The notes: generated from the letters alone by a model not told the origin. A stretch of DNA of 64,000 nucleotides from Bdellovibrio bacteriovorus (GCF_025558485.1 NZ_CP102930.1:3100001-3164000), one strand, 5' to 3'. Shown: positions 43,383-52,612, counted from the stretch's first letter. Numbers and translations are program-made.

Positions 43383-45089
43383 CTACTGGCGTCCGGACTT
43401 GGCGTCAGTCAGCAGTTGTTCTGCGTGAGCCAAGGACGTTTTGGAAATCTTCTCGCCGCTGATAAGGCGGGCAATTTCCTGAACACGGTCCTTTTGTTTG
43501 AGCTCTGACACAAGCATGCTGACGGAATCCTTCTGCGGAGACTTCTGAATAAAGAAGTGGATATCCCCGAAGGCCGCCACTTGCGGAAGGTGAGTCACAC
43601 AGACCACCTGCTGTCCTTTGGCAATAGTGCGCAGCTTGCGACCCACTTTTTCTGCTGTTTCGCCGGAAACCCCGGTATCGACTTCATCAAACAGGTAAGT
43701 ACGCGGCTGATTGGTGGAACCCACCACACGCTTCAAAGACAACAGAATACGGCTGAGCTCACCGCCAGAGGCAAACTTCGCCAGGGGACGTTTGGCATCC
43801 TTGGCAGAGGTTTGACTTAGGAATTCCACATCGCTCAATCCTGTGGATGCCAGCTCTTGCAGTTTTTCAGTCATCACATGGAAGGTGACACCTTTCATGT
43901 TCAGATCCAATAGTTCCGCGTTCACGCTGTCTGCCAGAAGCTCGGCACCTTTTTGTCGGCGCTTGTGCAATTCCGTGCCCAGGGCTTCCAGTTCTTTGAA
44001 AAGAACTGCAGCTTCTTTTTTCAAAGACTCCACTTTGGATTCAGAGTTTTGCAGATTGGAGATTTCAATTTCCATCTCCATCAGGGCTTTTAAAATATCA
44101 TCCACAGTCGCGCCGTATTTTTTCTGCAATTTACGCAGATCGCTTAAGCGACCTTCGGCCTCTTCCAAACGCTGTGGGTCGGCATCAATCTTGTTCGCGT
44201 ATTGGCGCAGATCATAGATGCTTTCATCAATCAATGTTTTTGCCTGCTCCAGATTTTCCAGTTTTGCCGCGATTTGTGGGTCCACACTGGAAAGCTCCAG
44301 ACCTTTTTTCAGAATGGTATTCAGACGGCTGATGGCTGAATCGTCATCGTTGTATAAAGCGGCTTCCGCCTGATCCACGAAAGAACCAATGCGGTTGGAA
44401 TTTTTAAGTTTTTTTACTTCAACTTCCAGCTCTTGATCTTCCCCGGGGGACAGATCAAGATTGGCGATTTCATCGCGCTGATATGTCAGGAAATCCAGAC
44501 GCTGGGCCTTTTGTTTCGCATCACTTTCCAGTTTTTTGATTTCTGCAAAAATGGCGTTATAGCGGTTGAATTTTTCTGTGAACAGCAAACGCTTGTCCCA
44601 GGTCCCGGCATACTGATCCAGAAGATCCAGATGATAGTGCTTGGACATCAGGTTGCGGTTTTCATGCTGTCCGGTCATTTCAATCAGGGGTGCTGAGTGG
44701 CCCGCCAGTTCGACCATCGGCGCGACGATGTCACGTAAGCTGTTTAAAGTGCTTAGGCTGCCGTTCAGGTAAACTTTGGATTTGTCCCCGGCGCTCAGAA
44801 TACGACGAACGATCAAAGTGTTTTCGTCGGCATCGATACCCATATCATGCAACATCTTCTGAATATCCGGACGGGAGGAAATATCAAAAGACCCCTCGAT
44901 GGTGGCTTGTGTGGACCCGGTGCGAATAGTATCGCTGGAACCTTTTCCACCCATCAACAAGGACAGACTTTTTAACAGAACGGATTTGCCGGCACCGGTT
45001 TCACCGCTCATGATATTCAGTCCGTCTTTGAAAGAGATATGCAGACTGTCGATAATTGCAAAATTGGATACCTTCAACTCAAGTAACAT
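43383..45089 (-). CDS. recN: DNA repair protein RecN
   Basis: RecN is an SMC-like ATPase acting in double-strand-break repair. The 568-residue product has Walker A (SGETGAGKSVLL), two long coiled-coil arms around residues 160-370 with a KNSNRIG hinge region, the ABC signature FASGGELSRILLSLK and Walker B (YLFDEVDTGVSG). The start MLLELKVSNFAIIDSLHISF is typical. nadK lies 20 bases upstream and recN follows it on the same strand, a common neighbourhood (nadK-recN). Confidence 0.96.
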   Translation of the reverse strand: MLLELKVSNFAIIDSLHISFKDGLNIMSGETGAGKSVLLKSLSLLMGGKGSSDTIRTGSTQATIEGSFDISSRPDIQKMLHDMGIDADENTLIVRRILSAGDKSKVYLNGSLSTLNSLRDIVAPMVELAGHSAPLIEMTGQHENRNLMSKHYHLDLLDQYAGTWDKRLLFTEKFNRYNAIFAEIKKLESDAKQKAQRLDFLTYQRDEIANLDLSPGEDQELEVEVKKLKNSNRIGSFVDQAEAALYNDDDSAISRLNTILKKGLELSSVDPQIAAKLENLEQAKTLIDESIYDLRQYANKIDADPQRLEEAEGRLSDLRKLQKKYGATVDDILKALMEMEIEISNLQNSESKVESLKKEAAVLFKELEALGTELHKRRQKGAELLADSVNAELLDLNMKGVTFHVMTEKLQELASTGLSDVEFLSQTSAKDAKRPLAKFASGGELSRILLSLKRVVGSTNQPRTYLFDEVDTGVSGETAEKVGRKLRTIAKGQQVVCVTHLPQVAAFGDIHFFIQKSPQKDSVSMLVSELKQKDRVQEIARLISGEKISKTSLAHAEQLLTDAKSGRQ

Positions 45090-45109
45090 AATCTTTGTTT
45101 CCTATAAGA

Positions 45110-46021
45110 TCAGTTTCGATCGCCGAACTTTAATTTTTCACGCAGCAAATGGAAGTAGTTGTGATTGGGTTCACGAACCATCCAGTGGTCGTAGCAGGAA
45201 CGACTGATCACCACTTCGTCTTCCGCGGTGATTTCCGTCACTTTTTGGCCGTCCACGATAAAGTGCGCTTTTTGCGTTTTGCCTTCCAGCTTAAAGGACA
45301 ATTCCTTTTCATCCGGGAAGATCAAAGGGCGCGAGGTCAGACTGTGTGGCGCCACCGGAGTCACAATAAACACCGGTGATTCAGGATGGCAAATAGGGCC
45401 GCCTGCCGCCAGATTGTACGCGGTGGACCCCGAAGGGCTGGCGACGATAAAACCGTCGGCCTTCACCTGACTGACCAGAAATTTTTCAGAATAAATAGCG
45501 GTGTTGATCAATTGAGACATCGAGCCTCTTTCGATCACCATATCATTCAGGGCATGGTGTTCTTCGCGCACTTTCCCTTTGCGCAAAACTTTCGCAAAGA
45601 TCATGGAGCGCGGACGTTGCACCATTTTCCCGTCCAGAGTTTTTTCAATGATTTCAAAGCAGGAATCCGCATTATGAGCCGTCAAAAAGCCCAAAGAGCC
45701 CATGTTAAAGCCCAGAATAGGAACACTGCGACCTTCCAGCAGGCGCACAGCACGCAGGTACGTTCCGTCGCCACCAAGAACGATGACCAGCTTCAGGTCA
45801 TCCATGTGCTTTTTGGTTTTTGCCGCCTTTGTGCCCGCGACCACTTTCTGATCCGGGCAGGTGAAAACGTCAAAGCCGCGTTCTTTCAAAAACTCCGCGA
45901 CCTTCTTAGCCAAAGAGACCGCTTGCGCAGTCTCCAGGCGATAGACCAAACCAATGCTGCCGTTATCCTTCAGAATCAGCTTGCTCTGTTTGTAGTCTTT
46001 GCTCAAAGAACTCTTCTTCAT
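45110..46021 (-). CDS. nadK: NAD kinase
   Basis: NadK phosphorylates NAD to NADP in the cytoplasm. The 303-residue protein has the ATP-binding GGDGTYLRAVRLL motif, the LGFLTAH segment and the NAD-binding KADGFIVASPSGSTAYNLAAGGPI and VAPHSLTSRPLI segments. An N-terminal extension of about 25 residues (Lys/Ser-rich) precedes the usual domain. Its ATG overlaps the prlC stop by one base (TAATG), so prlC-nadK-recN form an operon. Confidence 0.95.
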   Translation of the reverse strand: MKKSSLSKDYKQSKLILKDNGSIGLVYRLETAQAVSLAKKVAEFLKERGFDVFTCPDQKVVAGTKAAKTKKHMDDLKLVIVLGGDGTYLRAVRLLEGRSVPILGFNMGSLGFLTAHNADSCFEIIEKTLDGKMVQRPRSMIFAKVLRKGKVREEHHALNDMVIERGSMSQLINTAIYSEKFLVSQVKADGFIVASPSGSTAYNLAAGGPICHPESPVFIVTPVAPHSLTSRPLIFPDEKELSFKLEGKTQKAHFIVDGQKVTEITAEDEVVISRSCYDHWMVREPNHNYFHLLREKLKFGDRN

Positions 46022-48060
46022 TAAATCAATCCATCACGACGCAAAAGAGCGTTCGGGTCCGGCTCACGACCGCGGAATTTCTTATACAAATCCATCGGGT
46101 GCTCGGTGCCGCCACGGCTCAGAACGTTGTCTTTGAACTTCTTGGCCACTTCCTGATTGAACAGGCCCTTTTCCTTGAAGTATTCAAAGGCATCCGCATC
46201 CAGAACCTCTGCCCATTTATAAGAATAATATCCGGCAGAGTAGCCACCTGCAAAGATGTGCCCGAAGCTGCAAGAAGAATTCGCGCCTTCCACCTTAGGG
46301 AACAGACGGGTTTCGGCCGTTGCCAGTTCTTCAAACGCATCCACATCCTTGATAGTCGCAGGATCTGTCGAGTGCCATGCCATATCCATCAGACCGAATT
46401 GCAACTGACGGCAGGACATGTAACCCGCCTGGAATTTTTGTGAGCGTTTTAGTTTCTCAATCAATTCAGCAGGCATCGGCTGGTTGGTTTCGTAATGACG
46501 GGCGAAGATATCCAAGCCCTCTTTTTCACCCACCCAGTTTTCCATGATCTGGGATGGAAGCTCCACGAAGTCCCAGTAAACATTGGTGCCGCTCAAAGAC
46601 GGGTAAGTGCACTCAGACAACATACCGTGCAAAGCGTGACCGAATTCATGGAACAAAGTGCGAACTTCGTCGTAAGTCAGCAGGGACGGCTTGGTCGGAG
46701 TCGGCTGCGTGAAGTTGCACACGATGCTGACGTGTGGACGTTTCATTTCGCCTTCGATCAGACCCTGACTGCGGAACTGAGTCATCCATGCGCCGCCTTT
46801 TTTCGTCTCACGCGGGAAGAAGTCTGTGTAGAAAAGACCCATGTACTTGCCGGAAGCTTCCTCGAAGATCTCATAAGCTTTCACTTCCGGGTGGTAAACC
46901 GGGATGTCCTTGTTTTCTTTGAAAGTCAGGCCGTAAAGTTTCTTCGCGTGGGCAAAGACGCCTTCCACCACATTTTCAAGTTTGAAGTAAGGGCGCAGGT
47001 CCTCTTCATTGAAAGCGTATTTTTCCTCTTTCAATTTTTCAGAATAGTAAGCCACGTCCCAAGGTTTGATTTCTTTCAAACCATCCAACTTGTTGGCGAA
47101 CTCTGTCAGCTCCTGCACGTCTTTCATTCCGGCATTTTTAGAAGCGGCCAGAAGCTTGTTCAGGAATTCCATCACTGTCGTTGGGCTTTTCGCCATACGC
47201 TCTGCCAAAACAAAGTCAGCGTGTGTGCTGAAGCTCAGGATTTTGGCGCGCTTGTTACGAAGCTCAACGATTTTCAAAACATTGGACTGGTTGTCGAATT
47301 CGCCTTTGTAGGCTTTGGAAGAAAACGCACGCCACATTTTTTCACGAAGGGCACGGTTTTTCGCATAAGTCATAAACGGCAGGTAAGAAGGGATTTGCAG
47401 ATTGAAGAACCATTTGCCTTCGTGACCTTTGGCTTTGGCCTGAGCAGCAGCACCTTCCAGAATACCTTCCGGCAAACCATCCACATCTTCTTTTTTATCC
47501 AGAATCATTTCAAAAGAGTTGGTCGCCTTTAAAACATTCTCAGAGAACTTCGGTCCAAGTACAGAAAGTTCCTGATCAATCTGACGAAGAGCTTCTTTGT
47601 CAGATTCGTTCAGCAAAGCCCCGTTGCGAGTGAAGGACAGATAAGTTTTTTCCAAAAGACGATTTTGTTCGCCATTCAGGTTCAGCGTGGCACGCTTGTC
47701 GTAAACCGCTTTCACTCGGTTGAACACTTCTGCATCCAAAGAAATATCAGAAGCCAAAGAAGTCAGCTTCGGATAGATGTCCTTTGCCAAAGCCTGCAAA
47801 GACTCATCCGCATGAGCCACTTCCAAGTTGCTGTAGATCGTGGAAATCTGATCTGCCAGCAAGGACGCTGCTTCCAACGCCACAATGGTATTTTCAAAAT
47901 CAGGAGCCGCAGGGTTGGCTTTGATCTTTGCCACATTGTCCTTGGCAATTTTAATAGCCTCTTCCACAGCCGGGACGTAGTGCTCCACTTTGATCAGATC
48001 AAAAGGCGCCGCCTGGTCTTTGTTTGTGAAAGGTTTTAAGAGAGGATTTGTCGTATTCAT
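46021..48060 (-). CDS. prlC: M3-family oligopeptidase A
   Basis: This is a zinc metallopeptidase that degrades short peptides in the cytoplasm. The 679-residue product (ATG 48060, with GGAGG upstream; an upstream in-frame start is less likely) has the HEFGH zinc motif in TLFHEFGHALHGML, with a further Glu downstream, and C-terminal FGHIFAGGYSAGYYSYKWAEVL typical of OpdA/PrlC. It lacks a signal peptide. It heads the prlC-nadK-recN operon. Confidence 0.95.
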   Translation of the reverse strand: MNTTNPLLKPFTNKDQAAPFDLIKVEHYVPAVEEAIKIAKDNVAKIKANPAAPDFENTIVALEAASLLADQISTIYSNLEVAHADESLQALAKDIYPKLTSLASDISLDAEVFNRVKAVYDKRATLNLNGEQNRLLEKTYLSFTRNGALLNESDKEALRQIDQELSVLGPKFSENVLKATNSFEMILDKKEDVDGLPEGILEGAAAQAKAKGHEGKWFFNLQIPSYLPFMTYAKNRALREKMWRAFSSKAYKGEFDNQSNVLKIVELRNKRAKILSFSTHADFVLAERMAKSPTTVMEFLNKLLAASKNAGMKDVQELTEFANKLDGLKEIKPWDVAYYSEKLKEEKYAFNEEDLRPYFKLENVVEGVFAHAKKLYGLTFKENKDIPVYHPEVKAYEIFEEASGKYMGLFYTDFFPRETKKGGAWMTQFRSQGLIEGEMKRPHVSIVCNFTQPTPTKPSLLTYDEVRTLFHEFGHALHGMLSECTYPSLSGTNVYWDFVELPSQIMENWVGEKEGLDIFARHYETNQPMPAELIEKLKRSQKFQAGYMSCRQLQFGLMDMAWHSTDPATIKDVDAFEELATAETRLFPKVEGANSSCSFGHIFAGGYSAGYYSYKWAEVLDADAFEYFKEKGLFNQEVAKKFKDNVLSRGGTEHPMDLYKKFRGREPDPNALLRRDGLI

Positions 48061-48281
48061 AGGAACCTCCAAAGAGTGATAAAACACCCCTCTTTTTTTC
48101 CATGAAAACAGGGCGAAATAAAGCGAAAACCACGGATAAAAAAATGACTCAACAGGACGCCACCGACCAGCCTAAAAAGCAGTACTTTAAAGGCTTTTGT
48201 GGCTATGCCTTGGTACTGCGTCCACACACAAGCCACGCACCATTCAGGGCCCTTTTTTTTGGATCGTTTTATACTGGAAAC
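48061..48281. other. Non-coding stretch upstream of the candidate RNA
   Basis: These 221 bases hold the prlC leader on the - strand and otherwise no convincing gene; short frames on both strands have no family likeness or ribosome site. A T8 run (48253-48260) follows GGGCCC. TATACT at 48270-48275 could be a -10 element on the + strand for the RNA candidate at 48282; no good -35 is visible. Confidence 0.45.
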
Positions 48282-48410
48282 TGAGCCCTTGGGAGGGGGA
48301 GTAGCCCTTTTATGGGGCCTCCGGCCCAAGGATGATCGCGAAGCGATCGCCGGCAGAGGGCAGGAGCCCGTGCCCCAGCTAAGGAGCCCCTCCCTTCCCC
48401 CTAAGGCGTC
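48282..48410 (+). ncRNA. Candidate structured non-coding RNA
   Basis: The stretch is unusually GC-rich and self-complementary for an intergenic gap. GCCCTTGGGAGGGGGAG (48284-48300) can pair with CTCCCTTCCCCCTAAGGC (48390-48407) as a long, slightly irregular closing stem. Inside are three compact hairpins: GGGCC/GGCCC (48315-48328 region), GATCGC/GCGATC with a GAA loop (48334-48348), and GGGC/GCCC with an AGGA loop (48358-48369). TATACT lies just upstream on the + strand. The layout recalls housekeeping RNAs with a closing stem, such as 6S RNA, but I could not match it to 6S, SRP, tmRNA or RNase P motifs. The family and even the strand are uncertain. Confidence 0.45.
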
Positions 48411-48428
48411 GTCCTAGGAAGAGACAAA

Positions 48429-48466
48429 AAGAAAGGGCCCTCAGTGGTTTTACCTCCTGAGGGCCC
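48429..48466 (-). terminator. Intrinsic terminator after the Gly/Tyr/Asn-rich lipoprotein gene
   Basis: GGGCCCTCAG and CTGAGGGCCC form a perfect 10-bp stem (48436-48445 and 48457-48466) with an 11-base loop. On the - strand it is followed by TTTCTTTTT. Confidence 0.88.
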
Positions 48467-48520
48467 ATGATGTTGCGGCGTATTATTCCGTAATAACGGT
48501 CGAGAGTCCGCCGCTGCTCT

Positions 48521-49126
48521 CTAGTTTCTTACACAGACTCCCAGGTTAGAGCCAGCAATCACTTGGCGGCAGGTCGCCCCTGTGTCGCAAGAATTAGCCT
48601 GGCTCAGAATGCAGCTGCGGGTCAGGTTCTGGGAGCAAGAACCGAAGCTGTTGGGGGCCGATGGAATATTTGAATATTGAGGGAAGTTGGTCGCTACTTG
48701 TGGGGCCGCCGGGATGTAACTCCAAACATAACCATAAGTGTAGCCATTGGTGTAAGACCAATAGAACAACTGACCTGGAGGATTATCGTAGATCAGGTTT
48801 TGCTGAATACACCCCAGTCCCATCGTTCCATTGTAAGTCGGAAGATAACCTTGAGGGCATCCGCAGAAACCTTGATTCATGAAGATGTTGTTATAGTTGA
48901 AACCGTAGTTATAGCCATAACCATAGCCGTTGATGTACGGGAAATTATAAGGCTGGAAGCCTTGGTAATATCCGTACAAACCCGTATTACAGTTTGTCGT
49001 TCCGTTAATACAGTTTAGCTGTAACGGAGTCGTGGCTGTCGTTTGGTTGGTGCCGCCGCCGTCTTTGTCCGGTTGGCAGGCTGCCAAAGCGAAGACAGTG
49101 AAAACCAAATAAATGAGCCTTTTCAT
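48521..49126 (-). CDS. Gly/Tyr/Asn-rich lipoprotein
   Basis: The 201-residue product has a lipoprotein signal (MKRLIYLVFTVFALAACQPDKD). The mature region is low in complexity, rich in Tyr, Asn and Gly (YINGYGYGYNYGFNYNN), with paired cysteines (FCGCPQGY, SCDTGATC). I recognise no family; composition suggests a surface or matrix-like protein. A terminator follows it, and the palindromic repeat lies in its upstream gap. Confidence 0.78.
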   Translation of the reverse strand: MKRLIYLVFTVFALAACQPDKDGGGTNQTTATTPLQLNCINGTTNCNTGLYGYYQGFQPYNFPYINGYGYGYNYGFNYNNIFMNQGFCGCPQGYLPTYNGTMGLGCIQQNLIYDNPPGQLFYWSYTNGYTYGYVWSYIPAAPQVATNFPQYSNIPSAPNSFGSCSQNLTRSCILSQANSCDTGATCRQVIAGSNLGVCVRN

Positions 49127-49271
49127 AAAGCACTCCCATAGTTAAAAATCTTTCAACAAAGCTTCCTATTCCAAGTTTCATGCCCTCTTCCGAGATACTC
49201 AGGTGCCATATATTCGCCCTCGCCCCCAGAATTTACAAAAACAGGCCCAAAATCGTCACCCAGCGCCCTAA

Positions 49272-49329
49272 AAGGTACGGACTTACTTTTGGTTGTGCGC
49301 GTGCGCTACCAAAAGTAAGTCCGTACCTT
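49272..49329. repeat. Full copy of the palindromic AAGGTACGG repeat
   Basis: Arms at 49272-49293 and 49308-49329 are perfect 22-bp inverted copies of the sequence also found at 973 and 27732. The loop is GC-rich. No T-run follows on either strand, so here it is not an intrinsic terminator. It occupies a 270-bp gap between two divergently oriented genes, about 70 bp before the AMIN-like gene. Confidence 0.85.
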
Positions 49330-49396
49330 GATTGGGGGTTGGCAGATGGCTTGTTCCCCTTTACCCTATGGGGGTGATGATCGAAAGGAGTCGACC

Positions 49397-49912
49397 ATGA
49401 TGAAGTACATTGGATGTGTAATGGCTCTGCTTTTGGCTGTTCCGGGCCAGGCAGCGATTTCTTCTAAAAAAACCAAACCTGTTGCGACAAGAATTCTAAG
49501 TGGTGAAGGCGCAAGCTTCGGCGGTCTTGCTGGAAGTTCCTTTACTTTGGTGGATGTGCGCAGAACTGCGGATGCAAAAAAGAAAGTCGAGCGTTTGGTT
49601 TTTGATGTGGGTGATATGAACGGAGCGCCACTTAAAGGCTGGCCGGGATATTACTACGCGGAACTGAAAAAGAATCCTCAGCGTTTGGTGATCGATTTTG
49701 CACAGATGCCACGTTCGAATGTGGACCAGGGTAAACTGGCGGCGATCATGAAGTCATCCATGGCGGTTTCCCGCACACAGATGAGCCTGGACCCGGTGGA
49801 CAGTTCTTTGAATCTGACTATGGATCTGAAGAAAAACACCAAGGTGCGCGTCTATCAGGTGGCTGGCAAAAAAAGCACCAGCAAAGTCGTTGTTGATTTG
49901 ATCACGGAGTAG
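49397..49912 (+). CDS. Secreted AMIN-like protein
   Basis: AAAGGAG (49384-49390) sets the start; two ATGs are adjacent. The 171-residue protein has a signal peptide (MMKYIGCVMALLLAVPGQAA). The mature region, with KVERLVFDVGD, NPQRLVIDFAQMP and NTKVRVYQVAG...KVVVDLI, has the strand order of an AMIN domain, which targets periplasmic proteins to the cell wall or septum. I rate this as likely, not certain. The beta-barrel gene follows three bases later, so the two are co-translated. Confidence 0.65.
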   Translation: MMKYIGCVMALLLAVPGQAAISSKKTKPVATRILSGEGASFGGLAGSSFTLVDVRRTADAKKKVERLVFDVGDMNGAPLKGWPGYYYAELKKNPQRLVIDFAQMPRSNVDQGKLAAIMKSSMAVSRTQMSLDPVDSSLNLTMDLKKNTKVRVYQVAGKKSTSKVVVDLITE

Positions 49913-49915
49913 GAA

Positions 49916-50671
49916 GTGAAGCGACACTTCCTTATAGCAGCGGCCCTGCTTTTGACGGCAACTTCGGCACAGGCCCGCGTCTTTAATATCAATAAAGAAA
50001 CTTTTGCTGCGTACTTCGGAGTGGGGGCGGCTGGTTCTCAGGTGGGAACCGGGGCTTTGGACAATGAGGCCTCCACCTCGATTTCCTACAGTGGCAATGT
50101 GAACTACAACTATTCCGGTGAATTCGGATTTATATATTCACGTCCGGCGGCCAGTCTGCGTTTTGGTTTTGAAATTCTTAAGCCCACCAATCTGGAAGGT
50201 TCCACGGCGGAAAATGCGGGAACTGAACTTTACAGCGCCGACAGCGAGATTCTGGGCTATGCCCCGAAACTGGCATTGGAACTGAACCTGCATGGTAACA
50301 ACACGTCGCGCTCTTTTGTTTCGGTGGGTGTGGGGACAGCCAGTGTAACGTTGAAGAATGATTACACGCTGACCGCGGCAGGACAGGCTGCCTATCCCGG
50401 GGTTTCCAATCACGGCATTGAGGCCAAAGGTTCTGCGACGATGCTGAATGCTTCCTTGGGCTATGAAGGTCTGCTGACTGACACGACCACAATTGTGGTG
50501 GAGTTCGGGTATCGTCAGCTGAACATCGACAATCTGGAATACACCAAATCCGTCACAACATTTAAAGGTCCGGTGAACAGCGGTGACAAAGTCACAGATG
50601 TTTCCGGGGACAGTCGGGACTTGAATCTTTCCGGCGGCTATATCACTCTGGGTTTCCGTTTTTATCTCTAA
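49916..50671 (+). CDS. Outer-membrane beta-barrel protein
   Basis: The 251-residue protein (GTG start) has a signal peptide (cleavage after TSAQA) and amphipathic strands: GEFGFIYSRPAASLRFGFEIL, YAPKLALELNLH, SFVSVGVGTASVTL, TTTIVVEFGYRQLNI, GGYITLGFRFYL, ending in hydrophobic Leu rather than Phe. It fits small 8-10-strand barrels. Genes for an AMIN-like protein upstream and an ABC exporter pair downstream suggest a shared envelope role. Function unknown. Confidence 0.78.
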   Translation: MKRHFLIAAALLLTATSAQARVFNINKETFAAYFGVGAAGSQVGTGALDNEASTSISYSGNVNYNYSGEFGFIYSRPAASLRFGFEILKPTNLEGSTAENAGTELYSADSEILGYAPKLALELNLHGNNTSRSFVSVGVGTASVTLKNDYTLTAAGQAAYPGVSNHGIEAKGSATMLNASLGYEGLLTDTTTIVVEFGYRQLNIDNLEYTKSVTTFKGPVNSGDKVTDVSGDSRDLNLSGGYITLGFRFYL

Positions 50672-50684
50672 AGGAGTCAGCAGC

Positions 50685-51368
50685 ATGAGTGCTCTTTATC
50701 GTCTTAAGGGACTCGAATATTCATATCTATGGAACGGCGAACAGGTGCCGGTTTTAAAAGGCATTGATCTGGAGCTGGAAAAGGGATGCTTCACCTGCAT
50801 CGTCGGACCCAGCGGAACTGGTAAAACCACTTTGTTGAATCTTTTGGGTCTGATTGATTCCCCCAGCAACGGCCATCTGGAGTTTGCTGGCGAAGATGTC
50901 ACTCACTTAAAAGAATCCGAAAAAGAAAACGTTCGTCTGCACAAGGTGGGCTTTATCTTTCAGGCTTTCTATTTGATTCCGACACTGACAGTTCTGGAAA
51001 ACACGTCTTACTTTCTGCCTTCTTTGGGATACAATCAGGCCAATGCCCACAAGGTTGCCATGGAAACCCTGGATCTGCTGGGCCTTGCGGACCATGCGAA
51101 AAAGAAACCTTTGGAGCTTTCCGGAGGGCAGCGTCAGCGTGTGGCAATTGCGCGTGCCATAGCCAAGAAACCTGCGGTGGTTCTGGCTGATGAACCCACA
51201 GCAAATTTGGATTCTGTGACAGCGGAAAAGACCATCAATGCCTTTAAAGAACTACAGAAGTCTGAAAACACCAGCTTCATCTTTTCAACTCATGATTCTC
51301 ATCTGGTCAGTTTTGCCAAGTCTGTGTATCGCATGAAAGACGGGCAGATTGATAAAGGAGCTGTGTAA
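50685..51368 (+). CDS. ABC transporter ATP-binding protein (LolD/MacB type)
   Basis: The 227-residue ATPase has Walker A (GPSGTGKTTLLNLLG), Q-loop (FIFQAFYLIPTLTV), signature LSGGQRQRVAIARA, Walker B (VVLADEPTANLDS) and the H-loop (FSTHDSHLV). The IGLI-D-SPSNG segment and size match the LolD/MacB/FtsE group that powers FtsX-like permeases. AAAGGAG precedes the ATG. The stop overlaps the permease start (TAATG), so they are made together. Confidence 0.92.
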   Translation: MSALYRLKGLEYSYLWNGEQVPVLKGIDLELEKGCFTCIVGPSGTGKTTLLNLLGLIDSPSNGHLEFAGEDVTHLKESEKENVRLHKVGFIFQAFYLIPTLTVLENTSYFLPSLGYNQANAHKVAMETLDLLGLADHAKKKPLELSGGQRQRVAIARAIAKKPAVVLADEPTANLDSVTAEKTINAFKELQKSENTSFIFSTHDSHLVSFAKSVYRMKDGQIDKGAV

Positions 51369-52576
51369 TGCTGGAACTTCTGAAAATCTCCTGGAGAAAT
51401 CTGTTCCGTAATCCGCGCAGAACCTGGGCCAGTCTTTGTACGGTGGCTTTGGGGTCGGCGGGATTGCTTATTTATCAGGGCTTTAACACAGGCGTGATGA
51501 ATCAGTACCGTGAAAATGTCATTCATGGTTATTACGGTTACGGTCAGGTGTTTCCACAGAACTATTACGGCAAGGTTCATGAAACCCCGTGGAAGCTGTG
51601 GTTTGAAAATCCAGAGGAAATCGAACAGCAGATTCGCAGTTCTTCCTCAGTGACTCAGGTGTTCCCGCGTGTGTCTTTTTATTCCTTCATCGTTAAAGGT
51701 GGCATCACTCTGGGAGGAAAAGGGGAAGGCGTCATTCCGGAAAGAGAAAACACGTTCTTCACCGAAATGAACTTTATCGAAGGTCATGACCTGCAAGGTC
51801 AGGATCAGATCATTCTTGGTAAAGGCCTGGCGGAAAGCATTGATGCCAAAGCCGGGGATGTTGTGACTTTGTTAACCCAGACGGTGAACGGACAATTAAA
51901 CGGGGCCGATCTGACTGTGGCCGGAATCTTCTTCACGGGTAAAAAGATCATTGATGATTCCTTCTATCGCGTGGATTTGAAGCAGGCCCAGCAGTTGCTG
52001 GATACGACCCGCGTGGAAATGTTCTCGTTGGCAACCAAAGGTGTTGAAGCTTGGTCTCAGGTGGACGCGGACCTGCGCAAGGTCAATCCCCAGTTGGAAG
52101 CAGTGCCGTTTGAGATTCTGGATAAGAACTACTATCAGAACTCGGTGGATTTCTTAAATGCACAGTTTTCATTCATTCGCTCTATCATTCTTGTAATTGT
52201 GGCAATGGGAATCTTCAATGTGATTTCGGTGGGCCTGTTGGAACGGGCCGGGGAAATGGGAGCTTTGCGGGCCAATGGTGAAAAGCGCAGCCGTCTGTTT
52301 AAGATTCTGATGATCGAAAACAGTTTGCTGGGAATTCTGGGGGGCTTTTTGGGAATCTGTCTGGCGGTTTTGGTGGATAAGACCCTGCTGTCCAAAGGGA
52401 TTCCGATGCCACCGGCACCGGGGATCACGCGACAGTTTTTTGTATTTTTGGATATTCAGGCCGGGCACTATGTTCAGGCTCTTTTGCTGCCGATGATTGC
52501 CACAGTTCTGGCCAGCTTGTGGCCGGTGTCGAAGCTTCTGAAAAAATCCATTCCCGAACTTTTACGATCAACATAA
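51368..52576 (+). CDS. FtsX/LolE-type ABC permease
   Basis: The 402-residue permease has an N-terminal membrane segment (~15-40), a large periplasmic domain (~40-260) and three C-terminal membrane segments with FNVISVGLLERAGEMGALRANGEKRSRLF, the FtsX-domain hallmark. This class either moves lipoproteins from the inner membrane (LolCE) or acts as a mechanotransmitter (MacB/FtsX). One permease gene suggests a homodimer. The periplasmic domain has no Cys or obvious ligand site. A terminator follows. Confidence 0.9.
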   Translation: MLELLKISWRNLFRNPRRTWASLCTVALGSAGLLIYQGFNTGVMNQYRENVIHGYYGYGQVFPQNYYGKVHETPWKLWFENPEEIEQQIRSSSSVTQVFPRVSFYSFIVKGGITLGGKGEGVIPERENTFFTEMNFIEGHDLQGQDQIILGKGLAESIDAKAGDVVTLLTQTVNGQLNGADLTVAGIFFTGKKIIDDSFYRVDLKQAQQLLDTTRVEMFSLATKGVEAWSQVDADLRKVNPQLEAVPFEILDKNYYQNSVDFLNAQFSFIRSIILVIVAMGIFNVISVGLLERAGEMGALRANGEKRSRLFKILMIENSLLGILGGFLGICLAVLVDKTLLSKGIPMPPAPGITRQFFVFLDIQAGHYVQALLLPMIATVLASLWPVSKLLKKSIPELLRST

Positions 52577-52585
52577 GACAAAGCA

Positions 52586-52612
52586 AAAGCGGCCCCGGAG
52601 GCCGCTTTTTTT
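52586..52612. terminator. Bidirectional intrinsic terminator
   Basis: AAAGCGGCC (52586-52594) and GGCCGCTTT (52600-52608) form a perfect 9-bp stem with a 5-base loop and a T-run on the 3' side; an A-run on the other side serves the - strand. Confidence 0.92.

Noticed and set aside
46495..47532. 345-residue frame opposite prlC
   Set aside because: Antisense to a clearly conserved metallopeptidase, with no recognisable domain.
48102..48284. 60-residue frame in the prlC upstream gap
   Set aside because: No ribosome site, no signal or family likeness, and it overlaps the prlC leader.
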